Position numbers and translations under genes: made by a program. The notes under the pieces were generated by a model that made no database searches, had not been told where the DNA came from, and saw only the letters and a list, made by a program, of their open reading frames with translations. Shown here piece by piece: positions 19,269 to 27,210 of a DNA stretch of 64,000 nt. Source of the stretch: Streptomyces paradoxus (GTDB lineage Bacteria > Actinomycetota > Actinomycetes > Streptomycetales > Streptomycetaceae); contig NZ_JACHGV010000010.1 of assembly GCF_014202475.1 (NCBI RefSeq), positions 62,001-126,000 on the forward strand. The letters run 5' to 3'. Numbering within the stretch: position 1 is the first letter of the stretch; each line of letters starts with the position of its first letter.

Positions 19269-19459
19269 CGGTGAACGGGCTCCTTGGGTCCTTGAGGAAG
19301 AAGGGGGATGCGGAGGAGCTCGGTCGGACCGTCAAACAATGCACCTGCTTCGGCCGGGCGGCGGGAGGCCGCGGGCATTCCTCGGACCAGCGGACGCTAA
19401 CAGCCGGCCCCTCGCCCCCGCATCCGTTTTTCGCCGCCCGGCGCGCTACCGTCTCGGCC

Positions 19460-19819
19460 ATGAGTGGACGCGCTGATTCCGACACCGATGGAGAGATGGC
19501 GGACTCGGAGGCGACCGCCGCACAGGACGAGGCCGGCGACCCGGCGGAGGGCGAGGACCCGGCGCAGGGCGAGGAGGACGCGCGCCGGGCCCGCTGGACC
19601 GCGGCGGGCACCGGCGCCGCACTGACGCTGGCGGGCCTCGCCGCGGCGCTGCTGCGCCTCGCCCGCTCCGCGCCGGCACTCGTCCCGGCCGCGTACGCCG
19701 GCGGGGCCGCCGTCTGTGCTGCCGCCGCCGTGCTGGGCTCGCGCGGCCGCACCCGGCGCGCGCTGTGGCTGCTGATCGCGGGCGTGATGGTGATGGCGTT
19801 GGGGGATCAGTTCGACTGA
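19460..19819 (+). CDS. Small membrane protein with acidic N-terminus
   Basis: 119 residues from ATG 19460. The first 45 residues are very acidic and low-complexity (E-G-E-D-P-A-Q-G-E-E-D-A), followed by three hydrophobic segments (about 48-66, 71-90 and 98-114) separated by short basic loops. No domain was recognised. TACCGT ends seven bases before the ATG and no ribosome site is visible, so a leaderless transcript is likely. It lies divergent from the methyltransferase. Confidence 0.68.
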   Translation: MSGRADSDTDGEMADSEATAAQDEAGDPAEGEDPAQGEEDARRARWTAAGTGAALTLAGLAAALLRLARSAPALVPAAYAGGAAVCAAAAVLGSRGRTRRALWLLIAGVMVMALGDQFD

Positions 19820-19977
19820 GTCCGGCCGCTGTGAATAAGCCCACGAAACCGACAAATGATCTCGTTGGTTTGTAAGAGTGGCAGCGCATTGCTCATGCGT
19901 TCTTTGCTGGCTGTTCAGTTCATGTACGACTGTTCCCGGCCAAAGATCCACACAAGGCAACTCCGGGAGCACGTTTC

Positions 19978-22224
19978 GTGGCAGCCCTCGCACGCTGGTG
20001 CGTCCAGCGCCGTCTGCTCAGTGTCCTGCTGTGGCTTCTCGCGTTCGCGGGGGTCGCCGCCGGCGCCGCCGTCGCCGGCACCACGTACTCGAACGACTAC
20101 CAGGTCCCCGGCACCGAGTCGGGCCGCGCCTCCGAGCTGCTGCACGAGGGCTTCCCGCAGCTCGGCGGGGACAGCGACACCGTCGTCTGGCACACCGCCT
20201 CCGGCAGCGTCCGCGCCGCCGACGTCGAGCAGACGATGACCCGCACCCTGGAGCGGATCGAGGACCTCCCCGGGGTGGCCTCGGTCACCAGCCCCTACGA
20301 CGGACCGGGCACGGGCCGCATCAGCGAGGACGGCCGCACGGCGTACGCCTCGGTCACCTTCGACGACCAGGCCGAGGACATCGCCGAGGGCGAGGCACGG
20401 GCCGTCGTCGACACCGCCAAGGGCGCCGAGACCGACGGACTCCAGGTGGAGCTGGGCGGCAGCGCCGTCGCGCTCACGGAGTCCTCCGGCGGGCACCTCG
20501 CCGAGGTCATCGGCGTGATCGTCGCCGCGGCGGTGCTGTTCCTCGCCTTCGGCTCGCTCGCCGCCTCCCTGCTGCCCATCGCCACCGCCCTGGTCGGCGT
20601 CGGCACCGCCTACGCCGGGATCGTGCTGCTCGGGCACGCCATGACCGTCGCGGACTTCGCCCCCATGCTGGGCATGCTCGTCGGGCTCGGCGTCGGCATC
20701 GACTACGCGCTGTTCATCGTCACCCGGCACCGGCGCGGGCTGAAGCGCGGGCTGTCCGTCACCGAGGCCGCCACCAACGCCGTCGCGACCACGGGACGGG
20801 CGGTCGTCTTCGCGGGTGCCACCGTTTGCATCGCGCTGCTCGGCATGCTGATCCTCCGGCTGAGCTTCCTCAACGGCGTCGCCGTCGCGGCCAGCCTCAC
20901 CGTGATCCTCACCGTCGCCGCCTCGGTGACCCTGCTGCCCGCCCTGCTGTCCTTCATCGGCATGCGCGCGCTCAGCCGCCGGGAGCGCCGCCGCCTCGCC
21001 GAGCACGGGCCGGAGCCCGAGGTGCCCACCGGTTTCGCGGCCCGCTGGTCGGCCTTCGTGGAACGCCACCCCAAGGTGCTCGGCGCGGTCGCCCTGGTCG
21101 TCATGGCCGTCCTCGCGCTGCCCACGTTCTCCCTGCACCTCGGCACCTCCGACCAGGGCAACGGCCCGAAGACGGCCACCACCCGCCAGGCCTACGACCT
21201 CCTGGCCGACGGCTTCGGCCCCGGCGTGAACGGCCCGCTCACCCTCGTCACGAAGGTCGACGGAGCCGACGACAAGCTCGCCCTGGAGAACCTCGACGGC
21301 ACCCTCCGTGCCACCGACGGCGTCGCCTCGGTCACCCCGGTGACGTTCGACTCCGGCGGCCACACCGCGTACCTGACCGTCGTCCCGGAGTCCTCCCCGC
21401 AGTCGAAGGACACCAGCGACCTCGTCGACCGGCTGCGCGGCGAGGTGCTGCCGCGGGCCGAGTCGGGTACCTCGCTCGACGTGCAGGTGGGCGGCATGAC
21501 GGCCGGCTACGACGACTTCGCCGACGTCATCGTCTCCAAGCTGCCGGTGTTCGTCGGGGTCGTCATCGGCCTGGGCTGTCTGCTGCTCCTGCTCGCCTTC
21601 CGCTCCGTCGGCATCCCGCTGAAGGCCGCCGCGATGAACGTCGCCGCCGTCGCCTCGGCCTTCGGGGTGGTGGTCGCGATCTTCCAGTGGGGTTGGGGCA
21701 GCGAACTGCTAGGCCTCGGCAGCGCCGGGCCCATCGAGCCCTTCCTGCCCGTGATCATGGTGTCGGTGCTCTTCGGCCTCTCCATGGACTACCAGGTCTT
21801 CCTGGTCAGCCGGATGTACGAGGAGTGGCTGGAGACCGGCGACAACCGCCGGGCCGTGCGCGTCGGCCTCGCCGAGACCAGCCGGGTGATCAACTCCGCG
21901 GCGGTCATAATGATCTCCGTCTTCCTCGCCTTCGTGCTCAGTGGCGACCGCGTGATCGCCATGTTCGGCATCGCCCTGGCCGCCGCCGTCGCCCTGGACG
22001 CCTTCGTCCTGCGCACCCTCCTCGTCCCGGCCCTGATGCACCTGCTCGGCGGCGCCAACTGGTGGCTGCCCCGCTGGCTGGACAAGCGCATGCCGCGCAT
22101 CAGCATCGAGCCGCCCGAGAGCCGTGCCGCCCATGAGAGGCTGGCCGCCGCGACGGACGCCGAGGTGGCGGACGTCCTGGCGGAGGAGGAGCGGCAGCGG
22201 GATGTACGCGATATCCCTGGGTGA
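19978..22224 (+). CDS. MMPL family RND-type membrane transporter
   Basis: 748 residues. Two repeats, each a transmembrane helix, a large periplasmic-type loop and five further helices. The first loop contains D-Y-Q-V-P-G-T-E-S; G-L-G-V-G-I-D-Y-A-L-F-I-V-T-R in repeat 1 and L-F-G-L-S-M-D-Y-Q-V-F-L-V-S-R-M in repeat 2 are the helix-4 motifs whose Asp-Tyr pair carries protons in MmpL3-like proteins. It probably exports a lipid or hydrophobic compound. It starts at GTG 19978 after GGGAG. The next gene starts within its last 23 bases. Confidence 0.93.
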   Translation: MAALARWCVQRRLLSVLLWLLAFAGVAAGAAVAGTTYSNDYQVPGTESGRASELLHEGFPQLGGDSDTVVWHTASGSVRAADVEQTMTRTLERIEDLPGVASVTSPYDGPGTGRISEDGRTAYASVTFDDQAEDIAEGEARAVVDTAKGAETDGLQVELGGSAVALTESSGGHLAEVIGVIVAAAVLFLAFGSLAASLLPIATALVGVGTAYAGIVLLGHAMTVADFAPMLGMLVGLGVGIDYALFIVTRHRRGLKRGLSVTEAATNAVATTGRAVVFAGATVCIALLGMLILRLSFLNGVAVAASLTVILTVAASVTLLPALLSFIGMRALSRRERRRLAEHGPEPEVPTGFAARWSAFVERHPKVLGAVALVVMAVLALPTFSLHLGTSDQGNGPKTATTRQAYDLLADGFGPGVNGPLTLVTKVDGADDKLALENLDGTLRATDGVASVTPVTFDSGGHTAYLTVVPESSPQSKDTSDLVDRLRGEVLPRAESGTSLDVQVGGMTAGYDDFADVIVSKLPVFVGVVIGLGCLLLLLAFRSVGIPLKAAAMNVAAVASAFGVVVAIFQWGWGSELLGLGSAGPIEPFLPVIMVSVLFGLSMDYQVFLVSRMYEEWLETGDNRRAVRVGLAETSRVINSAAVIMISVFLAFVLSGDRVIAMFGIALAAAVALDAFVLRTLLVPALMHLLGGANWWLPRWLDKRMPRISIEPPESRAAHERLAAATDAEVADVLAEEERQRDVRDIPG

Positions 22225-22774
22225 CGACGCCGAACTGAGGCCCCTGGAGCCCTGGCACGCCGGCGAGTTCCTGGCGCACCTGGAGCGGGGGCGGGAGTTC
22301 ATCGGCCAGTACATCCCGTTCGGGACGACCGAGACGGACCTGCTCTCGGCCCGGGCCAAGCTCCAGCTCTACGCCGACATGCGCGCCGCCGACACCGGCT
22401 CCCTGCACGGCCTGTGGCTGGAGGGGAGGCTGGTGGGCGGGGTGCTGTTCCTGAACTTCGACGCGGCGACCGGAAACTGCGAGGTCGGCTGCTGGCTGGA
22501 GCCGGCCGGAACGGGCCGGGGCCTGGTGACCCGCGCGATGCGGGTCCTCATCGACTGGGCCGTCGAGCAGCGCGGCATCCACCGCGTCGAATGGGTCGCC
22601 GCCTCCGGCAACCAGCCGAGCCTGAACGTGGCGCGGCGACTGGGCATGACCCGGGACGGTGTGCGGCGCGAGGCGCACCCCTATGGTGGCCTACGGCACG
22701 ATCTCGAAGTCTGGTCGGTGCTGGCACCCGAGTGGCGCGCGGCACGCGCGCGTGCCGCTCACAACGATCATTAA
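22202..22774 (+). CDS. GNAT acetyltransferase (RimJ/RimL type)
   Basis: 190 residues from ATG 22202, inside the end of the MMPL gene, with GGAGGAG about ten bases upstream. It has the RimJ/RimL-like layout: L-R-P-L-E-P-W-H-A near the start, strand 4 V-G-G-V-L-F-L-N-F, acetyl-CoA loop G-T-G-R-G-L-V-T-R-A-M-R, R-G-I-H-R-V-E-W-V and N-Q-P-S-L-N-V-A-R-R-L-G-M. The acceptor may be a protein N-terminus or a small amine. Overlap with the transporter gene implies coupled translation. Confidence 0.88.
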   Translation: MYAISLGDDAELRPLEPWHAGEFLAHLERGREFIGQYIPFGTTETDLLSARAKLQLYADMRAADTGSLHGLWLEGRLVGGVLFLNFDAATGNCEVGCWLEPAGTGRGLVTRAMRVLIDWAVEQRGIHRVEWVAASGNQPSLNVARRLGMTRDGVRREAHPYGGLRHDLEVWSVLAPEWRAARARAAHNDH

Positions 22775-22809
22775 GAGACTTCTCAGACAGCGACCCTACG
22801 GTGCGAGAC

Positions 22810-23346
22810 ATGGCTACGAACGCAGTGGACGAGACCGAGGCCACCCAGGCCACGACCGACGAGAAGGCGGTGGACACCACCAAGTCCGACGAGGTGCCCC
22901 AGACCGGGGTCCCGGCCGCGGCCGAGGACGCGCAGACCAAGGAGGAGAGCCCCTCCGGAGTCGGCCAGGGCGCCGCCGCCGTGGTCTCCGCGGCACTGGG
23001 CGTCGTCTCGCTCACCGGCAGCTGGATCGGCACCGTCGCCTCCGCGCGCCAGAACCTCATCGGTCAGCTGGAGACCGCGCAGAACGCGGGCGTGGCCCAG
23101 CAGATCCAGGCGGTCTACGGCGACGCCTGGCAGACCACCGCCCTGTGGGGCGGCCTGTTCGCGCTGATCGCGCTGGTCACCGGCGTCGTCACGCTCGCCC
23201 GGCCCGCGTTCGGCACGCCGGGCAGGATCCAGGCGCCCTGGATCAAGTCCGTCGCCTGGGCGGGAGTCGCGCTCGGCGTCATCGGCCTGTTCCTGGCCGT
23301 CCTCAAGTACACCGGCGTCCTGCTCGGACTGCCGTCCGCGAGCTGA
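22810..23346 (+). CDS. Membrane protein, unknown function
   Basis: 178 residues. A polar, Thr/Glu-rich N-terminus (about 1-58) precedes three hydrophobic segments (about 60-80, 115-135 and 150-172). The first loop contains R-Q-N-L-I-G-Q-L. No family was recognised, although similar acidic-tail membrane proteins are common in Streptomyces. TACGGT ends seven bases before the ATG, and there is no ribosome site, pointing to a leaderless transcript. Confidence 0.72.
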   Translation: MATNAVDETEATQATTDEKAVDTTKSDEVPQTGVPAAAEDAQTKEESPSGVGQGAAAVVSAALGVVSLTGSWIGTVASARQNLIGQLETAQNAGVAQQIQAVYGDAWQTTALWGGLFALIALVTGVVTLARPAFGTPGRIQAPWIKSVAWAGVALGVIGLFLAVLKYTGVLLGLPSAS

Positions 23347-23358
23347 GAGCCCGCGCGT

Positions 23359-23415
23359 CCTGAGGGGTCTCAGGCGGTTCCGTAAGCACCTTACTGAGCC
23401 CCTGAGGCCCCTCAG
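23359..23415. terminator. Three tandem short hairpins after the membrane protein gene
   Basis: CCTGAG-GGGT-CTCAGG (23359-23374), GTAAG-CAC-CTTAC (23382-23394) and CTGAGG-CC-CCTCAG (23402-23415) are three perfect small stems in a row just past the stop at 23346. Together they probably terminate or process the upstream message. None has a U-tract. Confidence 0.5.
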
Positions 23416-23543
23416 CCGCGTCTAAGGCCCCTCCCGGTGCCGAAGATGCGGAACTCTCCCGATGTGGCGGACCCGCCTGGGGGACGAGAGTGAGGTCATC
23501 GCGGAGAAACCCTCCGTGACCGGCCTCTCCTCAAGGACACACC

Positions 23544-23729
23544 ATGCATGAGTACGAGCTCCAGCAGCTGCGCACCTTCGACCTCATCCGCCGGGCCGAC
23601 CACGAGCGCCTGGTCCGCGAGGCGGCCCGGGCCCGCCGCACGGCCCGCCACGAAGCCGGCACGGACACCGCCGAGCACGAGAGCCATAGCCGCCGCTTCC
23701 GGCGGCCACGGTCCGCCCGGACCGCGTGA
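23544..23729 (+). CDS. Small basic protein, unknown function
   Basis: 61 residues, M-H-E-Y-E-L-Q-Q-L-R-T-F-D-L-I-R-R-A-D-H onward. A predicted amphipathic helix (about 3-38) is rich in Arg and Ala and is followed by a disordered basic tail. AAGGA lies eleven bases before the ATG. The helix pattern E-L-Q-Q-L-R-x-x-D-L-I-R-x-A-D-x-E-R occurs, from memory, in small Streptomyces proteins of unknown function. The gene ends just before a strong hairpin (23771-23808), so it is probably a separate transcript from the LAL regulator. Confidence 0.55.
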   Translation: MHEYELQQLRTFDLIRRADHERLVREAARARRTARHEAGTDTAEHESHSRRFRRPRSARTA

Positions 23730-23770
23730 ACACCGGGGCGGGACCGGCCCCGGCCGTGGCCGTCCGGGAG

Positions 23771-23808
23771 GCAGCGGCCGTCGTTCCTGCCGGAACGGCG
23801 GCCGCTGC
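23771..23808 (+). terminator. Strong hairpin before the LAL regulator
   Basis: GCAGCGGCCGTCGTTCC (23771-23787) pairs with GGAACGGCGGCCGCTGC (23792-23808), 16 of 17 pairs, with loop TGCC. It follows the small basic gene and lies inside the longest possible reading frame of the regulator, so it argues that the regulator begins downstream of it. Confidence 0.65.
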
Positions 23809-23857
23809 TCCGGCCGTTGCGCGGAAAACCGGTGCCGCGCTGCCGGACCCGCATGCG

Positions 23858-26800
23858 ATGCTCGGGGCCGTGGAGACCCGGTCCCTCAGCCCCGTGTTCG
23901 TCGGCCGTGCCGAGGAACTGGGCACGCTGCACGAGGCACTCGTGCGTGCCTGCGAGGGCGAACCGCAGGCGGTGCTCATCGGCGGGGAGGCGGGAGTCGG
24001 CAAGACCCGCCTGGTCGAGGAGTTCGCCGCCGCCGCCCGTGACCGCGGGGCGGTGGTCGCACTCGGCGGCTGCGTGGAGATCGGCGCCGACGGGCTGCCC
24101 TTCGCCCCCTTCTCCACCGCGCTGCGCGCCCTGCGCCACGAACTCCCCGGCGAGCTGGCCGCCGCGGCCGCCGGCCAGGAGGAGGAACTGGCCCGGCTGC
24201 TCCCCGAGCTGGGGGAGTCGAGGGCCGGGCGGCACGACGAGGACGGCATGGCCCGCCTCTTCGAGCTCACCGCACGACTGCTGGAGCGCGTCGCCGCCGA
24301 GCACACCGTCGTCCTCGCCCTGGAGGATTTGCACTGGGCCGACGCCTCCACCCGCCACCTGCTCTCCTACCTCTTCCGCACCTTGCGCACCGGCCGCCTC
24401 GTCGTCCTCGCGACCTACCGCTCCGACGACATCCACCGCCGCCACCCGCTCAGGCCCCTCCTCGCCGAACTCGACCGGCTCCGCACGATCCGCCGCGTCG
24501 AACTCGCCCGCTTCAACCGCGAGGAGGTGGGCCGCCAGATCGCCGGGATCCTCGCCCGGGAACCCGCGCCGGACCGGGTCGACGCGATCTTCGAACGCTC
24601 CGACGGCAACGCCTTCTTCGTCGAGGAACTCGCCGTCGCCGCCCACGAGGGCTGCCGGACGGGCCTGACCGACTCCCTGCGCGATCTGCTGCTCGTCCGC
24701 GTCGAAGGGCTTCCTGAGCCGGCCCAGCAGGTCGCCCGGATCGTCGCCGAAGGCGGCTCCACCGTCGAGTACCGGCTGCTGGCCGCCGTCGCCCGGCTCG
24801 CCGAGGACGACCTCATCGAGGCACTGCGGTCCGCCGTGAACGCCAGCATCCTCGCCCCCGCCGGCGACGACGGCTACCGCTTCCGCCACTCCCTGGTCCG
24901 CGAAGCCGTCAGCGACGACCTGCTCCCCGGCGAACGCTCCCGCCTCAACCGCCGCTACGCCGAGGCCCTGGAGACCGACCCGTCCCTCGTCCCCGCCGAC
25001 CAGCGAGCAACGCGCCTGGCCAGCTACTGGTACCACGCCCACGACGCCGCCAAGGCCCTGCCGGCCGTCCTCAAAGCCTCCGTCGAGGCCCGCCGCCGCC
25101 ACGCCTACGCCGAGCAACTCCGGCTCCTGGAACGGGCGATGGAACTGTGGGACGCCGCCCCCGACGCCGTACGCGAGACCCTGCGCCCCGTCGACTACGC
25201 AGAGGCCTACCCTCCCCCACTGCCTGAACGGCGTGGGGGGACCCCCAGCGGCTGCGACCCGGCCACCACCGCGCTGCGCTACCTGGACCTGCTGGCCGAG
25301 GCGGCCGTCGCCGGACGGCTCTGCGGGGAGCGCGAACGCGCCCTGAAGATCACCAAGCGGGCGCTGCGCCTGCTGGACGAGGAGAGCGACCCTCCCCGTG
25401 GCTCTCAACTGCGTTCGGGCAGGGGGGACCCCCAGCGTTCCGCCTGGTTCTGGATCCAGCGCTCCCGGCTGGTGCAGAGCCTCGCCCGCGGCGACGGCTG
25501 GCAGGAGATCGCCACCGCGCAGGACCTGGTGCGGGGCCTGCCGCCCTCCGAGGTGCACGCCGAGGTGCTCGCCACGGCCGCCCACTGGTCGATGCTCCAC
25601 GAACCCGGCCCCGAGGTCCTGACCGCCGCCGAGCGGGCCGTCGAGTACGCACGCATGGTCGGCGCCGAGGACATCGAGGCCAACGCCCGGCTCACGCTCG
25701 GCGGGCTCATGGTCGACGCCGGCCAGATCGAGGCCGGGCTGACGCACATGTACGAGGTCAGGGACGAGGTGGTGGCGCGCAGTCTCGCATCGGTCGCGGG
25801 CCGAAGCCATGTGAACCTGCCCTCCGTCCTCGAAGGCGTCGGCCGCTCCGAGGAGTCCGTCGACATCCTCCAGGAGGGCCTGCGGCTCACGGGGAGGATG
25901 GGCCTGCGGATGGCCGAGGCCTGGATCTGGAGCAACCTCGCGGAATCCCTCATCTCCCTGGGCCGCTGGACCGAGGCCGCCGAGGCGGCGGTCAGCGCCC
26001 AGCGGCACGGGCGGACGGCAGCGCCGTACGGGTCGGGAGCCAACAGCCTGGCGTTCCTCGCGCTCGCCCGCGGCGAGGTGCCCGAGGCGGGGCGCCATCT
26101 CGCCGAGAGCCGCGCCTCCTACGGCCCGCACGGCCCCATGCCGCAGCACGACCTCCCGGTCGCCTGCCTCACCGTCGCCGTCGCCGTCGCCGAGGGCCGC
26201 CTTCCCGACGCCCGCGCCGAACTGGCCCGCACCCTGGAGTCCGGCTTCCCGCCCGGGACCCAGCGCTACGCCTGGCCGCTGCTCCTCGAAGCGGCCACGG
26301 CCGAGGCCGACGCCCGGACGCTGCCGGCCGCACAGGAGGGCCGCGAGGAGGCGCTGGCCGGCATCTCGGGGGCCGCCAAGCACCTCACCACGAACGCCCC
26401 CGTCTGGCTCGCACACGAACGGTGGGTCCGCGCCGAACTCCACCGCGCCGAGGAGCGGAGCATCCCGGACATCTGGTCGGAGGTGGTCACCGCCTTCGAA
26501 CCCCTGGGCCGGCCCTACGACCTCGCCCGCGTCCGGTACCGCCTGGCCGAGTCCCTGCTGACGTGCGGCGGGGAGGACGAGCGAGAGCGCGCCGCGGAAC
26601 TGCTCCGCCTCGCCCACGCCACCGCCCGCCACCTCGGCGCACGGCCGCTCGCCGACGCCGCCACCGCACTCGGCCGACGCGCCCGCCTCCCGCTCGCGCC
26701 CGCCACGGCACCCGGCCCCGCGCCCGCCGACCCCGCCGAGGCCCTGGGCCTCACCAGCCGGGAACGGGACGTGCTGCGCCTGGTCGCCGCCGGCCACACC

Positions 26801-26968
26801 AACCGCCGCATCGCGGAGGAGTTGTTCATCTCGCCGAAGACCGCGAGCGTCCACGTCTCCAACATCCTGGGCAAACTCGGCGTCTCCGGGCGGGGCGAGG
26901 CGGCGGCGGTGGCGCACCGGATGGGACTGTTCCCGGCCGAACTGCTCATGCCCGGCCCGGCGGGCTGA
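23858..26968 (+). CDS. Large LuxR-type (LAL) ATP-binding transcriptional regulator
   Basis: About 1036 residues from ATG 23858. The frame is open from GTG 23726, but that stretch contains a terminator-like hairpin; GTG 23870, giving M-E-T-R-S-L-S-P-V-F-V-G-R, is also plausible. Domain order: AAA/STAND ATPase with Walker A G-G-E-A-G-V-G-K-T-R-L (about residue 43) and Walker B V-V-L-A-L-E-D-L-H-W-A-D (about 150), a long helical TPR-like middle, and a LuxR HTH at the C-terminus (T-S-R-E-R-D-V-L-R-L-V-A-A-G ... S-P-K-T-A-S-V-H-V-S-N-I-L). LAL proteins are signal-sensing activators; the target is unknown. Two palindromic repeats (25208-25250, 25387-25437) are inserted in frame in the middle region. 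Confidence 0.88.
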   Translation: MLGAVETRSLSPVFVGRAEELGTLHEALVRACEGEPQAVLIGGEAGVGKTRLVEEFAAAARDRGAVVALGGCVEIGADGLPFAPFSTALRALRHELPGELAAAAAGQEEELARLLPELGESRAGRHDEDGMARLFELTARLLERVAAEHTVVLALEDLHWADASTRHLLSYLFRTLRTGRLVVLATYRSDDIHRRHPLRPLLAELDRLRTIRRVELARFNREEVGRQIAGILAREPAPDRVDAIFERSDGNAFFVEELAVAAHEGCRTGLTDSLRDLLLVRVEGLPEPAQQVARIVAEGGSTVEYRLLAAVARLAEDDLIEALRSAVNASILAPAGDDGYRFRHSLVREAVSDDLLPGERSRLNRRYAEALETDPSLVPADQRATRLASYWYHAHDAAKALPAVLKASVEARRRHAYAEQLRLLERAMELWDAAPDAVRETLRPVDYAEAYPPPLPERRGGTPSGCDPATTALRYLDLLAEAAVAGRLCGERERALKITKRALRLLDEESDPPRGSQLRSGRGDPQRSAWFWIQRSRLVQSLARGDGWQEIATAQDLVRGLPPSEVHAEVLATAAHWSMLHEPGPEVLTAAERAVEYARMVGAEDIEANARLTLGGLMVDAGQIEAGLTHMYEVRDEVVARSLASVAGRSHVNLPSVLEGVGRSEESVDILQEGLRLTGRMGLRMAEAWIWSNLAESLISLGRWTEAAEAAVSAQRHGRTAAPYGSGANSLAFLALARGEVPEAGRHLAESRASYGPHGPMPQHDLPVACLTVAVAVAEGRLPDARAELARTLESGFPPGTQRYAWPLLLEAATAEADARTLPAAQEGREEALAGISGAAKHLTTNAPVWLAHERWVRAELHRAEERSIPDIWSEVVTAFEPLGRPYDLARVRYRLAESLLTCGGEDERERAAELLRLAHATARHLGARPLADAATALGRRARLPLAPATAPGPAPADPAEALGLTSRERDVLRLVAAGHTNRRIAEELFISPKTASVHVSNILGKLGVSGRGEAAAVAHRMGLFPAELLMPGPAG
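25208..25250. repeat. Palindromic GC-rich repeat inserted in frame (copy A)
   Basis: TACCCTCCCCCACTGCC at the left and GGGGGGACCCCCAGCG at the right frame a short variable centre (TGAACGGCGT). The arms can fold on each other. It encodes Y-P-P-P-L-P-E-R-R-G-G-T-P-S-G in the LAL regulator. It shares its ends with copies at 25387 and 60325. Similar CCTCCCC...GGGGGACCCCCA elements recur, from memory, in many Streptomyces genomes. Confidence 0.75.
25387..25437. repeat. Palindromic GC-rich repeat inserted in frame (copy B)
   Basis: Begins CGACCCTCCCCGTGG and ends CAGGGGGGACCCCCAGCG, with a longer centre (CTCTCAACTGCGTTCGGG) than copy A. It encodes D-P-P-R-G-S-Q-L-R-S-G-R-G-D-P-Q-R-S in the same regulator, 137 bases after copy A. 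The frame is kept, so the insertion is tolerated as a proline/glycine/arginine-rich loop. Confidence 0.75.
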
Positions 26969-27017
26969 GGCATACGCTGTAAAGGACGTCGCGGCTCCCG
27001 CGGCTCAGGGAGGCTCC

Positions 27018-27203
27018 GTGTTCAACATGTTCGAGGAACTGTTCTCGCCCGGGCGCAAGCACACCCGCGACGAGCAGAACCGCCTGGAACTGACCCGTGA
27101 GGACGTCGGGGACGGCGACCCCGGACGCGGACCGATAGACCTCGCGTCCGGGAAGGTCGTCGTGCGCCCGTCCCCGGAGGAGGCGGAAGACCCGGGGGAG
27201 TAG
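27018..27203 (+). CDS. DUF6191-like small protein
   Basis: 61 residues from GTG 27018, with AGGGAGG directly upstream. The sequence F-N-M-F-E-E-L-F-S-P-G-R-K-H-T and the repeated D-E-Q-N-R-L-E-L-T motif match the small DUF6191 family, typical of Streptomyces: an N-terminal F-E-x-L-F-x-P-G-x-K-H helix, an E-x-x-R-x-E-L segment and an acidic disordered tail with V-V-V-R-P. Function unknown. It converges on the sugar dehydrogenase gene seven bases away. Confidence 0.75.
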   Translation: MFNMFEELFSPGRKHTRDEQNRLELTREDVGDGDPGRGPIDLASGKVVVRPSPEEAEDPGE

Positions 27204-27210
27204 GCGGGCT

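Noticed and set aside
19271..19459. N-terminal extension of the acidic membrane protein at 19460
   Set aside because: The extension has poor coding statistics, overlaps the promoter region of the divergent methyltransferase, and TACCGT sits right before ATG 19460.
23531..26917. Open frame of over 1100 codons antisense to the LAL regulator
   Set aside because: Glycine/arginine-rich translation without motifs; a shadow of the real gene's third-position GC.
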